NCBI GenBank assembly: GCA_963377175.1
Contig: CAUJNA010000999.1
Location: forward strand, 45,001-109,000
Direction: 5' to 3'
Source of the DNA: Effrenium voratum
Lineage: Eukaryota > Sar > Dinophyceae > Suessiales > Symbiodiniaceae
Length of the DNA stretch: 64,000 bases
Shown here in pieces: positions 41,416 to 53,150 of the stretch. Every line of letters starts with the position of its first letter. Within the stretch, counting starts at the first letter, position 1. A program made the position numbers and the translations under genes. A model generated the notes under the pieces. That model was not told where the DNA came from and did no database searches. It saw only the letters and a list, made by a program, of their open reading frames with translations.

Positions 41416-44400
41416 GGTTATCAGCCGTAGGACTTTCCCGCGCGCTCGTGACCTACGACTACAAGCACTATGGCGTCATCTCGGAGTGTCGCGGATGAAG
41501 AGGCCATTCTTGGTGGCCCCCGACTAGGTGAGGACATGCCGGACTTCGTCTACGATTTTGAGGAGAGTTCGGCAGGCGGCGGCCGCATGGGTGATGCTCC
41601 CGATAGGGACACCTCGCAAGCGCGGCAGGTTTGTTGACGACAGTGATGATCGATTGTTTCGTCAGGTTACTGCTGATGAACAATCCCAGCGAGCTCGCTC
41701 CGATAGAGCTCCGCTATGATCCCAGCCAGGTCAGGACGAGGACGGCTTCATCAGCTTCGCGATGAACATTGGAAGGTCATCTGGTCATTTGGTGGTCAAA
41801 CTACGAGTGCGAAAGGGGGCCTGAAATGGAAAGATGTTGTTGGTCGTACGACTGTGAACAGCGATACTGCCGAAGTGCTTGATTGCATTAGCATCGATCC
41901 GAAGAAGGGAGAAGATTTCTACAGGACGGCAAGGGCGGTGCCGAGATTTCGATCGATACCTACATCAGGTACAGATTCGCTGATGCGGATCCCACCAAGC
42001 CTCCGGAAAAATGTGAACACGTCAGTGAAGAAAAAGCTGGCGATGGTGTCATGTATCTGCCTACAACAAGGGCCTGCAAGACCTCTACACCTCCAAATGT
42101 GCCCCCTGAGGAGTGGAAGAGGATGTCTCACGTCGACAGAATGATGTGGGGGCACGCAGCCGCTGAAGTTGAGAAAGACATCAAAGAAGGAATAGACTCG
42201 GGTGAGAACAAGGGGCGACGACTTCTATGCCGTCTTCAATGAGGGCTGCGTCGAGGGCCGAGCATCAAACTCGCGGACTTCTGGGAAGACGCGATGACGA
42301 ACGCGTGGTCGTTGCTTATCTTTGCATTGAGAAGGATTAGCGATATCCGTGGGCGAGGGCTTGACCCACTGGCGCATATCATATCCTTGAATCCTACATG
42401 GAGGCAGACGACAGGGACAAGGTGGTTGAATGGGTCGCGGCTCAGAACTATCTTCTCACGATGTTGTTCTGTTGCCACAACCTGGTGCGAATCGATCAGC
42501 TCCGAGACTTCTGGGGGACCATTCCCAGCGCGTCCAAAGAGAGGTTCGCGATTAAGGAGTGGCTAGTGCAAAGATATGCTGAGCCATCGGGATCCCTGAA
42601 AACCTGGTGATAAAGGGCTACGACGTATTGGGAGCTGAGAACGGACAGTGGAGCGCCATCTCATCTGCAATTTCGGCGAGGGAGCAGTTTTCGGACTACT
42701 TGCGAGAAGCCGAATGTGAGCTCAACACCAACCCAAGGGCGAGCGATCAGTTCTGCTTTGCGGCGGACGACGACAAGAACCCGGCTCACATCCCCAAGTG
42801 GTATGATGGACCAAGAGGCAAACCTCGTCCGGAGCCAAAACCGCGACGGAGGCTGCGGAATCCCTGAGCAGGCTTTCCGGCTTTGAAGGAGAGCAGGATG
42901 ACCGATGGCAGCACCCCAAGCACCCTGAAACCATCGAGCGCCGGGAGTCATGAGATGAGATCTGCCAGAGTCATGAGCCAAATATCAATGAGTACAAGAC
43001 CATCAGGGCGGCGGCCGGCTTGCCTGAGTTGATTGAGGCCAAGCCGAAAGTGTTCACTTTGACGTGGGAATCTTACGTTCAGAGACGCACGTATTAGGGT
43101 TTTTGTCATCAGGTGAGGCAGCGCCGTCTGGATTCATGATCGATGGGCGTGACAACTACATGTCAGCAGGCTGGGAAGCATGGATATCTCTGTACGTGTT
43201 CTACTGTGCCCGCTTCAGTATTTTGAGTATTTTGGAGACAAGGAACTTCATCTCGCCATCGTCTCTCATTGTTCTCTTGTGTGCGGTCATTGAACCACAA
43301 CATGAGACTTTGATCAAAGGAGCCGAGGCTGAGGCAGCTGTGAGCACAGATCGGAGACTACTGGCGGGGTAATTTTTACCTTGTCACGGACCTGGTGTTC
43401 TTCACGAAGTCGAACAAAGCGCTTTACACTGCGATCCGGAGGGATTGAACAAGAATGTTGGTTGGAACATGGGTAACATGATCTGTCCTGCAGACGAGAA
43501 CCTCAATCCCAGAGGTGAACTTTTCATGCAGCTGACAAGGGGCAAGAACAGCATCAAGGGAGCAGAATCCATTCACCTGTGGATATCGTTGGTGGACGCC
43601 ATGAAATGGAAGAACAAGGGTGGGGAGTACTACGTGGTCAACACGACTGCCGATATCTTCGCGTTGAATGAACCCTTGAAGCACTGATCATTGCTGGCGT
43701 CAAGCCCCCGGCATTGGTATTCAAGTCGCAAGCATTCTGGAAGGGCATTCAGCGGTATCGGGGAATGGGCGTAAAATTGACGACGGACTGATGCGGCTCA
43801 CCCGGAAGAATCCTCTCATCGGCAATGTTGAGGTCCCAAACCATTTGGGAGATGGGGACAAGATCTCGGCGAATCTGTCAGAGAAGGAGAAGGAGATCAT
43901 GAGATCGACAGAAGTGAGCGGACTGGGGTCCGCGAGTTTCCGAGTCGAACCCGTGACGGAAGACCTCAAAAACAAACGGCCGAGAGATCGTCAACGGCAA
44001 ATGAGTCTGAGGCGAACTCAATCGCACTGGAACCCCGTGACCGCGTGTTCGGCTCGGTGGTCCATGTGAACGATGTGACTGAGAACCTCTGAAACCACTG
44101 CAACAGGAAGCCTTGTGAACAATGGTCATCGAGACCATTGCAAACTCTGCGCAGGAGCGGAAAGCTTCGACGGATATGGAAACAAGAGCGAATACTTCCG
44201 TATGGCAGCAGCAGACCTGCTGGACATGATCACCGACACTCCATTACAGGGTCCGGTCACTGATGTGAGGGACTTCGTTTACCCGCTTGCGATGGCGTTG
44301 AAGGATTCGCTTTCTCGCATCTGGGCGTGATTCCATTTCCGGCTAACGAGGGCCTCACGCTGCTTCATCACAACAAGGGAAGACTATGTATACTGAATGC

Positions 44401-45400
44401 GTCGGGCGTTTTAGCAGATTATTGGGTTGTTTCCTACTATGATGCAGGCAATGGGGCCTACGCCGGATGGTGGGCCAAGATGCTGGAACCCCATCATGTG
44501 TCCATTTTATTCGGGGAGACGCGGAACGAAATCATGGGGACCAAGCGGAGGGCGAGATGCGTGGACCCACTCGTCCAGGCAACTTCAGGCTGATCGAGAA
44601 GAACCTCACCAACATCCACTGATATTAGGGACCTGGGACCTGACAATGAAACGGGCAATGAGGAGGTGGTCGACCAGTGGAAGGACGACTGGCTCGAAGG
44701 GAAGTCCAGTGCACTCTGCAACCACATTCCGAAACGCTTGCACGTTGACAAGTATTTCCGGCCCGTCAACATCACGCTCGATCAATGGAAGAACATCTGG
44801 AAGGAGACACGCGATGGGTACAACCCAGACGACTTGCCACGGACGTTTCATGGTGCTATCGTTGAGAAGTACGTCGAGATGAAAGGCATCACCCACATCA
44901 TGGGGATGTTCTGTCTGAAGCTACCCGATCCTCTTGGAAATGTTCGGGAAGGAAAAGCTTTGGAAGAACCGCATCAAGACCTACAAGTCTCCGGAGTTAA
45001 GAGCACAAAGAAGCAACTCGACGTGTTCCAGATTGTCATCGGCGCATGTTTCGATGTTGAGAAGTATTCTCATTCCTCCAGTCGAGCATGGATGGTATCA
45101 AAGGAGGCAAATACTGGTTGTGTACCACCATGACTGACAACGACCGCGCAAGACGATGCAAGATCTCCTTTTGATGAATTATCATGGGATGCACTTCACC
45201 CCTGTTCTTCGCAGTCAGTGGAACAATTACAACAGGCTGAAAGAGGCTAACGGGGAGGCGACGATCCAACCCAATTCTGAAATGAAACAAGAAAAGATGA
45301 AGAAGGGATGGGTTGATGAAGCCGTGTGTCGGTTCGGGAGTACCGTGACGCACTACATTACCCTGCATATCCTATTCCTTGCTTGCTTATAGACATACAT
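41416..45400 (+). mobile_element. Decayed LTR element (element B): primer site, leader and broken coding region
   Basis: GGTTATCAGCCGTAGG (41416-41431) differs at two positions from the primer site of the complete element at 47195. A frame starts at the ATG at 41470 (MASSRSVADEEAILGGPRLG) as expected for a gag start. Coding-like stretches follow in changing frames: EEWKRMSHVDRMMWGHAAAE (about 42110), NYLLTMLFCCHNLVRIDQLR (about 42450), AESIHLWISLVDAM (about 43560), SRTPCNNGHRDHCKLCAG-like Cys/His (about 44100) and LPRTFHGAIVEKYVEMKGI (about 44835). I see no protease, integrase, reverse transcriptase or RNase H motif, so it may be a non-autonomous relative or a deleted copy. HLWISLVDAM resembles HIWMSLYDCI in the extra coding block of the complete element. 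Confidence 0.5.
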
Positions 45401-46235
45401 GTTCAACCTTCGAGGCAGATATTTGGACAGGCGGTTGCGAGACCCTTGATAAACTCATCTTTCACATAGGGCGCGCTGCTGTGGAGTTGTTCTCCTTGAG
45501 CCCAAGGTTAAGGTGTGGGCGAAGAGCTGATGCGCCACTCTTCCACACTGACTGCTGTATTTGCAGTATTTGAGCGACACACGACTCGAGAATTGCAAGT
45601 CAGAAAGCAAATTAAATATCAAATGTGAATGAGCCGGCATGTTGTGTGTTTGGGACGAAATATCCTGCCACAAGTCCAATACACCGTGCGGGCTTTGCCA
45701 ACAACACGCATGGCCTTTAGACCCAAGTCTTGTCTCAGAATCGTCATTGTGAGGCACACAAGCAAAATACATCGAGCTCGCGGTTGATTTGCGATCCCAA
45801 GGATAATTGGAACACTGAAGGTTTTCCGGAGGACAACACAACCACTATTGTCGGGGATACCAAAGAAACCTCTCGGCTTCTCAGAAAGAGTGATAGAGAT
45901 GAGAGGAATGGGATTAGAGAAGGAATAAGATAATAAAGTATTTGTAAATGAGATGCCTTCTCCCACTCCTTCTCCCATCTCTTTAACCACATCGCACCGC
46001 AACTCTTTATCTTGAAAACAGAGGTTGATTGATCATGTGGCAGAAATAGGAGGAAATTGCAGAAAGAGAGGAAAGCATCTCTCCGGGCTTGTCTGAAGCT
46101 CATACTGCATACTTCAGCAAGGCTGCCTCTCAGCCACCTTCGCGTCAGTGTGGTACTGCTAGGCCTGCTCAGTCTGCCAGCTCCTTTTGCAAATCACACA
46201 CCGTGGGAAATGGCTGCAGGTGCTCAGGTTGGAAC
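45401..46235. other. No recognisable gene
   Basis: Short frames only on both strands. This is the right flank of element B; no LTR-like partner to 41126-41415 is visible here. Confidence 0.45.
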
Positions 46236-46480
46236 CTAGAAGACCCCCTCTCAGAAAAATCAATCAAAGAACCTCTCAGTAAAATCCTGCAAGAAGAGAC
46301 CCTCTCAAACAAATCTTTCAAAAAACCCTCCCAGAAAATCCTGGCAAAAGAATCCGTTTCACGAAAGCCCTTCAAGCAGAAACCCTCTCAAAAACAAACC
46401 TTCACAAGGAAACCCTCTCAGGAATTCTTCCTTCAAGACGAACCCCTGAGAAAACCCGTCAGACTAGCAACCCGGCAAAA
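46236..46480. repeat. Degenerate AAACCCTCTCA-type tandem repeat
   Basis: Units of about 30-40 nt contain ACCCTCTCA-A-AA and TTCAA/TCCTGCAA phrases. In one frame they give repeated KPSQK/EPLSK. A CCTTCCC-rich tract (46485-46555) follows. Confidence 0.7.
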
Positions 46481-46579
46481 ACTTCTCAACCCTTTCCCTT
46501 TCCATCCCTCCCTTCCCTTTCTTCCCATTCCCTTCCCACTCCCCCCTCTCTATTGCAGCGCAGTGGCTCTGAGCAGTTG

Positions 46580-46811
46580 TTTTTAGCAGCAAAGTTCGGA
46601 GCCCATTGTTTTTCAACAAAGTTTGCTGAAAAAAGTAGAGCCCCGTTGCTATTCAGCAAAGTTGGCTAGTGGAGCCCCATTGTTATTCAGCAAAGTTTGC
46701 TGACAAAAAGTGGAGCCACGTTGCTTTCAGCAAAGTTTGCTGCCAAAAAGTGGACTCCGTTGTTATTCAGGAAAGTTCGCAGACAAAAATCGGAGCCCCT
46801 TTGTTTTCAAC
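46580..46811. repeat. Minisatellite of about 45-bp units, left of the giant element
   Basis: About five units follow the pattern GAGCCCCGTTGTTATTCAGC then AAAGTTTGCTGACAAAAAGTG. The array resumes at 63516, so the giant element split it. The layout (GCTGAAAAAAGT, then A-CCCC, then GCAA) resembles the 42-bp array at 38045-41125. Confidence 0.9.
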
Positions 46812-47194
46812 TGCTAAGAATCTCCGAGCCGCAGGCTAAAACATCCTAAGGGCAGGTTCTGCGGGTCACCCTGTTACTTCCCCGTGTTTAAGGTCCTAAA
46901 CCTTTGGGGGAATTGTGTTTTGTGTGCAGCCGACATGTACATGCGAATGATTTGGCTCAAGACCTTGATAATAGAATCGGGGCAAACATCCAACACACAG
47001 CTGTGAAGCAAAGCAAAAGGGCTCGTATTCCGCCGTCGCATCGAGTCGTGAGACAGCGCAGATCATTTACCTTACAACCCCCTTTTACCAGGACCACTAC
47101 TATACGACTCACTGTCGAGGGTATTGGTCACCCCACGGGAGTCGAACCCCAACTGCCTTGTCATTTGATTACGTGGTTGATTCGCCTCCTGGCA
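46812..47194 (+). repeat. 5' LTR of element A
   Basis: 383 bp, TG...CA. It contains ATTTGGCTCAAG (46950-46961), which equals the last 12 bases of the dinoflagellate spliced leader with one T missing. It also contains a tRNA-like antisense stretch (TGGTCACCCCACGGGAGTCG, 47125-47144); its complement has the pol III B-box form GGTTCGACTCC (47138-47148). No TATA box or poly(A) signal stands out. Confidence 0.95.
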
Positions 47195-47210
47195 GGTTAC
47201 CAGCCGTAAG
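47195..47210 (+). other. Primer-binding site of half-tRNA type
   Basis: GGTTACCAGCCGTAAG begins at the first base after the LTR. Its complement, CTTACGGCTGGTAACC, reads as a 5' anticodon-stem strand, a C-T-NNN-A-A loop and the first CC of the 3' strand pairing with GG. This is the arrangement used by Drosophila copia, which primes from a tRNA cut in the anticodon loop (GGTTATGGGCCCAGTC). The anticodon position reads GGT here and GAT in element B, so the tRNA is not settled. Confidence 0.6.
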
Positions 47211-47283
47211 TTCAAAATTGGTCCCTGCGGTGGATTGCAACTGTGGTACAATACAACCTTTTGAAATATATTTACAGCCGTAC

Positions 47284-49903
47284 AATGGATTCTTCCGGAA
47301 GCCCGGGAACTGCAATTTTTGGAAATGACAGTTCCAGCGGTTCCACAGGTATGCTTGCAGTGCCGGCGATTGCAGACTCTCCGGACAAAGTGCAAGTTCT
47401 GGTATTAGCCATGACCTATCACATTCATCCTGGAGAGAAATTGGTCACACCGTGTGGTCCAAGGACGGAGAAAAGAGAAGATCGTCATCAGCTTCATTAT
47501 CGACACCGAGAAGGAGCGTGAAGGGTGTCATGAGTCCTGTGAGAAAGGAAAAGGGGCGATCCAAAAATCGCCTACAGGCTCTAGTCCGTCTAAGATCACT
47601 CAGGAGAACAAGACCCTCAAACAGGAAGTGGAGGAGGCTAAGCGCAATTTGTCTATGCTACAGGAGTCATATGAACGTGACGACCAGGGCAATGTCACGC
47701 GCATCCAGGAACTGGAACGGAGAGCAGGTATGTCGGAACAACAAGTAGCCCATATCCTCAAAAGCTCAATACAAGAGAACAACTTCGAGAAGCTGCTCAA
47801 AACATCCACATTCAACGTGGGAAGACAAAGCTACCCGAAGATCAGGCACAACATTCAACGTGGGAAGACAAAGCTACCCGAAGATCAGGCACAACATCTC
47901 GTGAAGATCTACGGAGAGATCAAGACGAAGCCCGACTTAAGGTCCTCGAGTACGAGAAGCGACATCAGGAGATGGCCGCGACCGTGAATCTGCTTGAACA
48001 TCGAATCAGATGCGAGGAGGAAAGCTCATTGGTCAGCAAGAACAAGGCTGAACAAGAGAGGAGGAGCACTTCTTCCGAGATCGCTCAGTATCAATCGATG
48101 ATCAACTCCTACCAGGTGAAGATCACCACGGACTCGCAGAACGAGGAGAACACTATTCGTGGTTTGCGTGAGAGATTGGAGACAGCATTGTTGCCGCAAC
48201 CGAAAATGGCGATCGATGACGAGCCACGAAATATATTGGTGAGCAAAGCAAATGATGCTATCAGGCACGCTGAACAAGAAGCCCATTGCGCACGGGTTGC
48301 CGTGAGCGAACGGGATGAGATGTACTTGGTTGGACAACGTGCAGTACAGGAACGTGACGCAAAGATGAATGAGGAGATCAAGATCGCTAGAGATCGAGCT
48401 CATCAAGGAAACACATTACATGATCGCGCCACGCTGAGGGATCAGGAGTTTCTCGACGTGACTCGCGAACTCGCTGCATCAAGGCAAAAGGCCATTGATG
48501 CGAAATCCGATTACCTCAATCAGATCGCTGCAATGTCCGAAGAGATCGAAGAGACACGACAAGAGCTCAAGATCCAAGAGAGCTTTGTGCACCATTTGGC
48601 AGAGACGAACAAGGAACTCGAGAGCGAAAATGCCACCCAAGTCGCCATCGCGGCGGACGCAAAAGATCGTGGACGAGCTCTACTGAGGGATGACACCGTT
48701 AGGCCCAGTAAACGCCACAATTCGAAGACCCGTAAGAGTGATACCACAAATGGGCCTCAACAACAAGGTCAGGTAGTGCTCTATCAGGCTACAATGGCGG
48801 CAGCTAGTTCTAGTGCACAGGCACCCAATGTTCCTAAGCCAACTGATTACAGCCTCGGACCGGGTTCTGTTTTGTTTCCTGTTTACCAAGACCCAATGAT
48901 ACAGGCTCATATCGACCAACTCCATGAGGCGGTAGGATCTATTCCAAATATGAGATTTGGTTCAACCGGCAATAATGGAGGTGGTGGTGGTCATAGAGAT
49001 GGCGGTCCACCTGGCCTCGGTTATCACAATTCAGATAAAAACGCGGGGGGTCTAGGATGTGCTCCTGTCCCAGCCGCAACAGGAGGGCCACGTCCACCTG
49101 ATCCACCTGACGACGATGATGATGGACACGAGGACGACGAAGAAGAACCATCCGATGCTGATGATGATGATGATGATGATCGCCGTCGCAACAGAAGATC
49201 ATCACGAAGAAGAAGGTCGAGAGTTCGCAGAGATCATGACAGTGGTCGACCAAGGATATCACGGAAGGAGGCTGAGAGAGTCAACGTACCTCCATGGCCG
49301 AAGATCACGAAGCTGGACAGCTGGAAGATGGCACTCGCCATGAACGTCACCAGCGCTTCGGCGGATCCTGATATCGAAGTATGGATGTCATGGGTGGCAT
49401 GTGCTTTCGTGGTGAATCCTGACCTTGAATTTTTAGCCGATTCGGGAGGCGAACGATTTGCAATGATGGATATTAAGCTGGCCCTCTCGCTCCCGACGAT
49501 GCTCAGAAGTGCGCCTTTTGATGCGAAGGACGCGGTACACGATATTCAACTGCACTCCGAACGACGCCAAAGAGAAAACAGATTGATCAAGGGAAGGGAG
49601 ATCATTGCCATCATATTACAATCTTTCAGATCAAGTCATCGATCGGATAAGACATTCACCATTGAACACCTGATCAGACTGGAATACCCAGGGGACAAGA
49701 ACATGTCCGTGTTCCGCAACAAATGGTATGACATCTTGCTCAACCTGAGGAAGGAGGATACACCCAGAGAAATCACGCTGCGGGACATCCTGTATCACAA
49801 GATCAAAGGAAGCAGAAAGCTGGAATTTGGTCTCAATACCTATGCGCGGTTACCGGATGCACACCCTGAGAAGACCTACCTACCGTTTCCTTTTTGGGAT
49901 TGA
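47284..49903 (+). CDS. gag: gag: coiled-coil N-terminus and capsid-like domain (frame-broken)
   Basis: The first ATG after the primer site (47284) opens MDSSGSPGTAIFGNDSSS. Frame changes follow near 47450 and within a 43-bp tandem duplication at 47808-47893. From about 47900 one frame runs to 49903 (643 codons from 47972). Order: a long coiled coil (about 47590-48700, ENKTLKQEVEEAKRNLSML), a Gly/Pro region, an Asp-rich and then Arg-rich segment (about 49090-49250), and a globular domain (VNVPPWPKITKLDSWKMAL, VVNPDLEFLADSGGERFAMM, LIKGREIIAIILQSF). The globular part fits the retrotransposon gag seen in copia elements of dinoflagellates as I remember them. It would form the virus-like particle. 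Confidence 0.75.
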
Positions 49904-50487
49904 TTGATCGACAACTTCGGACTGATCGTGAGGACTACATCTACGACACGAAGGAGAAGTCAGTCAAGAACCTGCTGAGCGGCAACAAGAATGCTGCGCC
50001 AGCGGAAAAGAAGAAGGCAAAGGGAAAAGAATGAAGTTCCGGGAAGGAAGACGATGGAAACACAGCAGCACCTGTGCTACCAAAGCGAAAGCGAAAGACC
50101 ACGACAAGAAGGGCAAAGGAGAAGGAAAAGGGAAAAGCATGAGCCCTGAACAGAAGAAGGAATGGCCGTGCGTCTTCCACTACACGAAAGAAGGAGGATG
50201 TCTCAAAGGGAAAGATTGTCCATATTCCCATAACCCCAAGCACAAGCACAAGTTGGACAATAATAAAGGAAATGGCAAAGGCGACGGAAAAGCAGCGAGG
50301 ACCCCTTCACCGAAGACTTCGGGATGGGGTCTGCTATGCATGGAGGGAAGGAAAGTGCACGAAAGGGGAACAGTGCAAATACAAGCACGCTGACCAGCGA
50401 ACCCCAAAGCATCCGCTCCTGCGCCTAACGCCAAGCAACAGGCCAAAGCACAGGCCAAGCCCAAAGCAGCAGCTCCGGCAATTGTGA
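49904..50487 (+). CDS. gag C-terminal region with two CCCH zinc fingers
   Basis: After a frame change the sequence continues with LIDRQLRTDREDYIYDT, a Lys-rich linker, and then CVFHYTKEGGCLKGKDCPYS-H (C-x9-C-x5-C-x3-H, about 50170-50232). After another frame change comes VCYAWREGKCTKGEQCKYKH (C-x7-C-x5-C-x3-H, about 50331-50392). Two CCCH fingers here replace the CCHC knuckle normally found in retroviral and copia gag and probably bind RNA. Confidence 0.65.
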
Positions 50488-50722
50488 GAAAGGTTCACAT
50501 CGCAATGCCCGCTATCACTGTGTCAAGAGAGCCGCGACTTCGGAAGCCAAAAAGAATGACATCGTGATGCCGAAGACGCCATGAGTGAATCTTCGCGGTG
50601 GTCAGGAGAGACTGACATACCCGAGAAGCACGTGTGGTTTCAAGAGATTTTTGACAATGACGTGAACGAAGAGGTGGAGTACCTGAAGAAAAGAATGGGA
50701 CGAACAGTGGCGGAATAACTCG

Positions 50723-51560
50723 ATGTGGCACAAGGGATTCTTTGATGATGTGTCCCAATCATCTTCGAAACCAGTCGACGCCAAGACGTTCAAGACGTAT
50801 GATCATCGACGACACCTTGCATATAGTCACAAGAAGGCACTCATCAGAGCCGAAATTATGCGTGAGGTGGCCAATGACAAATATCGAACTCACAAAATGC
50901 CAATGAACAAGGAGCGAACCTTCACTTTCGAGTATGACAAGGAGGATGACGAGATTACAGAGGGAGTCGTGCAATGGAAAAGGAAACACGGACAACCTAT
51001 AAGTCTATTCGCCCTGTCTGCGAACCAACGCAAGGGAGTAAAATGTCTGATGGACACAGGGTGTGGTCATGATTTGATCGGCAAATCCAAGGCGGCCTCC
51101 CTCGGTGTGGACATTGTTCAAGACAAGTACAAGATTGTCTTCCAAACGGCAAATGGTACTGCATCCACTTCGGATTCCATCAAGTACTACGTGAATGAAT
51201 GAGCTGAAGGAAACAGTCCAACCCTTTGTTCTGGATGAGACGCCGACGGTGTTATCTATTGGTCGACAATGCATGAAAATTGGATATTCTTTTCACTGGA
51301 TTTGTGGGAAGTTGCCGTTCATGATAACGCCTGAGAAAGAGATTGTTCATCTACATGTCAGGGATGATATTCCCTATTTGGTTGGAGATCGAAATGCGAG
51401 GAGCAATCGCCATCGACCCGTTTCTGAGGACATCTTGGAGCACATGAAGACGCTAAAGGAAATCATCGGTGTTGTGCAGGATGGTGGTGAAGCAGAAGAA
51501 GAAGAAGCCGGAGATCCCCAATATGCTCTTGCTGGGGGGAGGATGGCGTCGAAGCCGTAG
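50723..51560 (+). CDS. Aspartic protease region of pol
   Basis: The frame 50723-51202 contains VKCLMDTGCGHDLIG, the D-T/S-G active-site motif of a retropepsin. A frame overlapping by 8 bases (51195-51560) carries LSIGRQCMKIGYSFHW and RDDIPYL, the second half of copia-type proteases. The protease cuts the gag-pol product. The break between the two frames is probably an indel. Confidence 0.7.
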
Positions 51561-51760
51561 ATTTCGGCCCGCCTGGTGGAGCAGGGCCCGCACCGCCTAG
51601 AGTCGAAGAACCTGGTGAGGAGGCTCGTGGACGTGGGAGAAGACGAAGCTGAGGGTGAAGATGATGCTGATCCCGAAGCAGGTATTGAAGTCGACATCTA
51701 CGAAGGTGCATCCATCAAGAAGAGAATTGGCAAATTGAAAGACGATGCCAATACAAGACA

Positions 51761-52435
51761 TTGACACGTTTGCTAACGCACAGATACCGAAACACGTTCA
51801 GCGAATTATGCGTGAAGGCGAAGATGAGGCATTTCCGATCCAAGTTTGGTGCGTCTCAACGTGAAGTCAAGACGTTCGGAGACTTGATCACTTTCGATCT
51901 GGTTGAAGCCGCAGGAGATGCCGAGAACAATGACAAGTACGTCATGATCATTCGAGATATATACACTGGCATCATCATGGGCTATCCAATTGGTCGCAAG
52001 AATGCCGTGACGGTGATCAACAGCATAAAGCATTTTGCTGGCAGACGGAAGATCAAGCAGGTCTACTCGGACGATGCGCCGGAGTTCATCAACGCATGTT
52101 CCGAACTGAAGATTCCTCATGATCTATCGCTTCCGGGCAAGAAGCAGAACAATTCGCTTGCCGAACGCACGAACCAGTTCATCGAAACAACAGCATGTCT
52201 AGCACATGCTGGATTTCCAACATGTCATTGGATATATGCTATCACCGCGTTGTGCCACTTGATGAACGTCGAAGAGATCAACGGTTCGAGCGCATGGTTT
52301 CGATTACATGGAGAACATTTCAATGGTGAAAAGATCCCATTTGGCGCGTTGGTTGAGTTCAAACCGAGCGATGCGAGAGGAGACACGAGAGAAAAGTTCG
52401 AACCAAAATGGGAAACTGGTATCTTTGCTGGTTAA
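51761..52435 (+). CDS. Integrase core of pol
   Basis: This frame carries the pre-integrase zinc region THRYRNTFSELCVKAKMRH, where one of the two expected Cys of C-x-x-C is Ser, and then the catalytic core. The first Asp is in FGDLITFDLVEAA, the second in VYSDDAPEF and the Glu in NNSLAERTNQFIE, giving the D,D-35-E set. WIYAITALCHLMN and LVEFKPSDAR follow as in copia. The frame ends at 52435 in a likely indel after TGIFAG, and the sequence continues in another frame. Confidence 0.82.
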   Translation: MTRLLTHRYRNTFSELCVKAKMRHFRSKFGASQREVKTFGDLITFDLVEAAGDAENNDKYVMIIRDIYTGIIMGYPIGRKNAVTVINSIKHFAGRRKIKQVYSDDAPEFINACSELKIPHDLSLPGKKQNNSLAERTNQFIETTACLAHAGFPTCHWIYAITALCHLMNVEEINGSSAWFRLHGEHFNGEKIPFGALVEFKPSDARGDTREKFEPKWETGIFAG

Positions 52436-53150
52436 AACCTGAGTTCTGGTCTCACTGGGCACGCAAGTATCGGGCCTGGGCTCTCACAAGCTTCGCCGGC
52501 GCCGACCTTTCCATAAGGAAGGCGAGAATTCCACCTCGACTACGCCAGCCACATCAGACCGAGAGAATTGTTTGAAGATACCAATTTCTTTTCCCGTTCC
52601 AAAAGAAGTACAAGAAGAGGAATGAGACTCTTGAAGGCGTTGAGGAGATCAGAGGGGAAGATGATAGAGGCGTTCATTTAGAGCAACCGGCCGGGGATGA
52701 GGAACCGATCCTACTCTCTTGCAAGATATAGATCAGAGACAACTCGATGAGGCCGAGGAGATCGCTGGGATCGTGCGTGACGAGAAAGGGGAGGATGTCG
52801 AAGTCGTCGAGCGGGGGGGTAAGGAAGACAAAGATGCTGTTGAGGACGTCGCTGACCTACCCCATGTATCGACAGGGAAAGCTAAAGATGGTATCATCTA
52901 CAGGAATGATCTTGGAAAGATGGTCAAACTTGATGCTCGTGGGAGACCCTATCCAGTCGGCGAAGATGGATTCAGGACGATGAAGACAACAAGTCCGGCA
53001 GGGTTCACACCTGAAGAATGGGCAACATTGCGGAATGCAATTGATGTTGATGAAGAAGGAAAGATTCATCCAAAGAAGAAGGATGGCACCGGTAGCTCGA
53101 AGGACGCCGCACCTGCAGAAAGTAAAAAAGGTCAACGCTCCGAGCGCTAA
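52436..53150 (+). CDS. Integrase C-terminus to reverse transcriptase linker
   Basis: Acidic, frame-broken linker. The open stretch 52719-53150 reads LDEAEEIAGIVRDEKGEDVE and PAGFTPEEWATLRNAID. It sits where copia polyproteins have a poorly conserved region between integrase and reverse transcriptase. Confidence 0.5.

Noticed and set aside
47125..47194. tRNA gene in the LTR
   Set aside because: The T-stem does not pair fully and no complete D and anticodon arms can be drawn, so only a tRNA-like fragment is supported.
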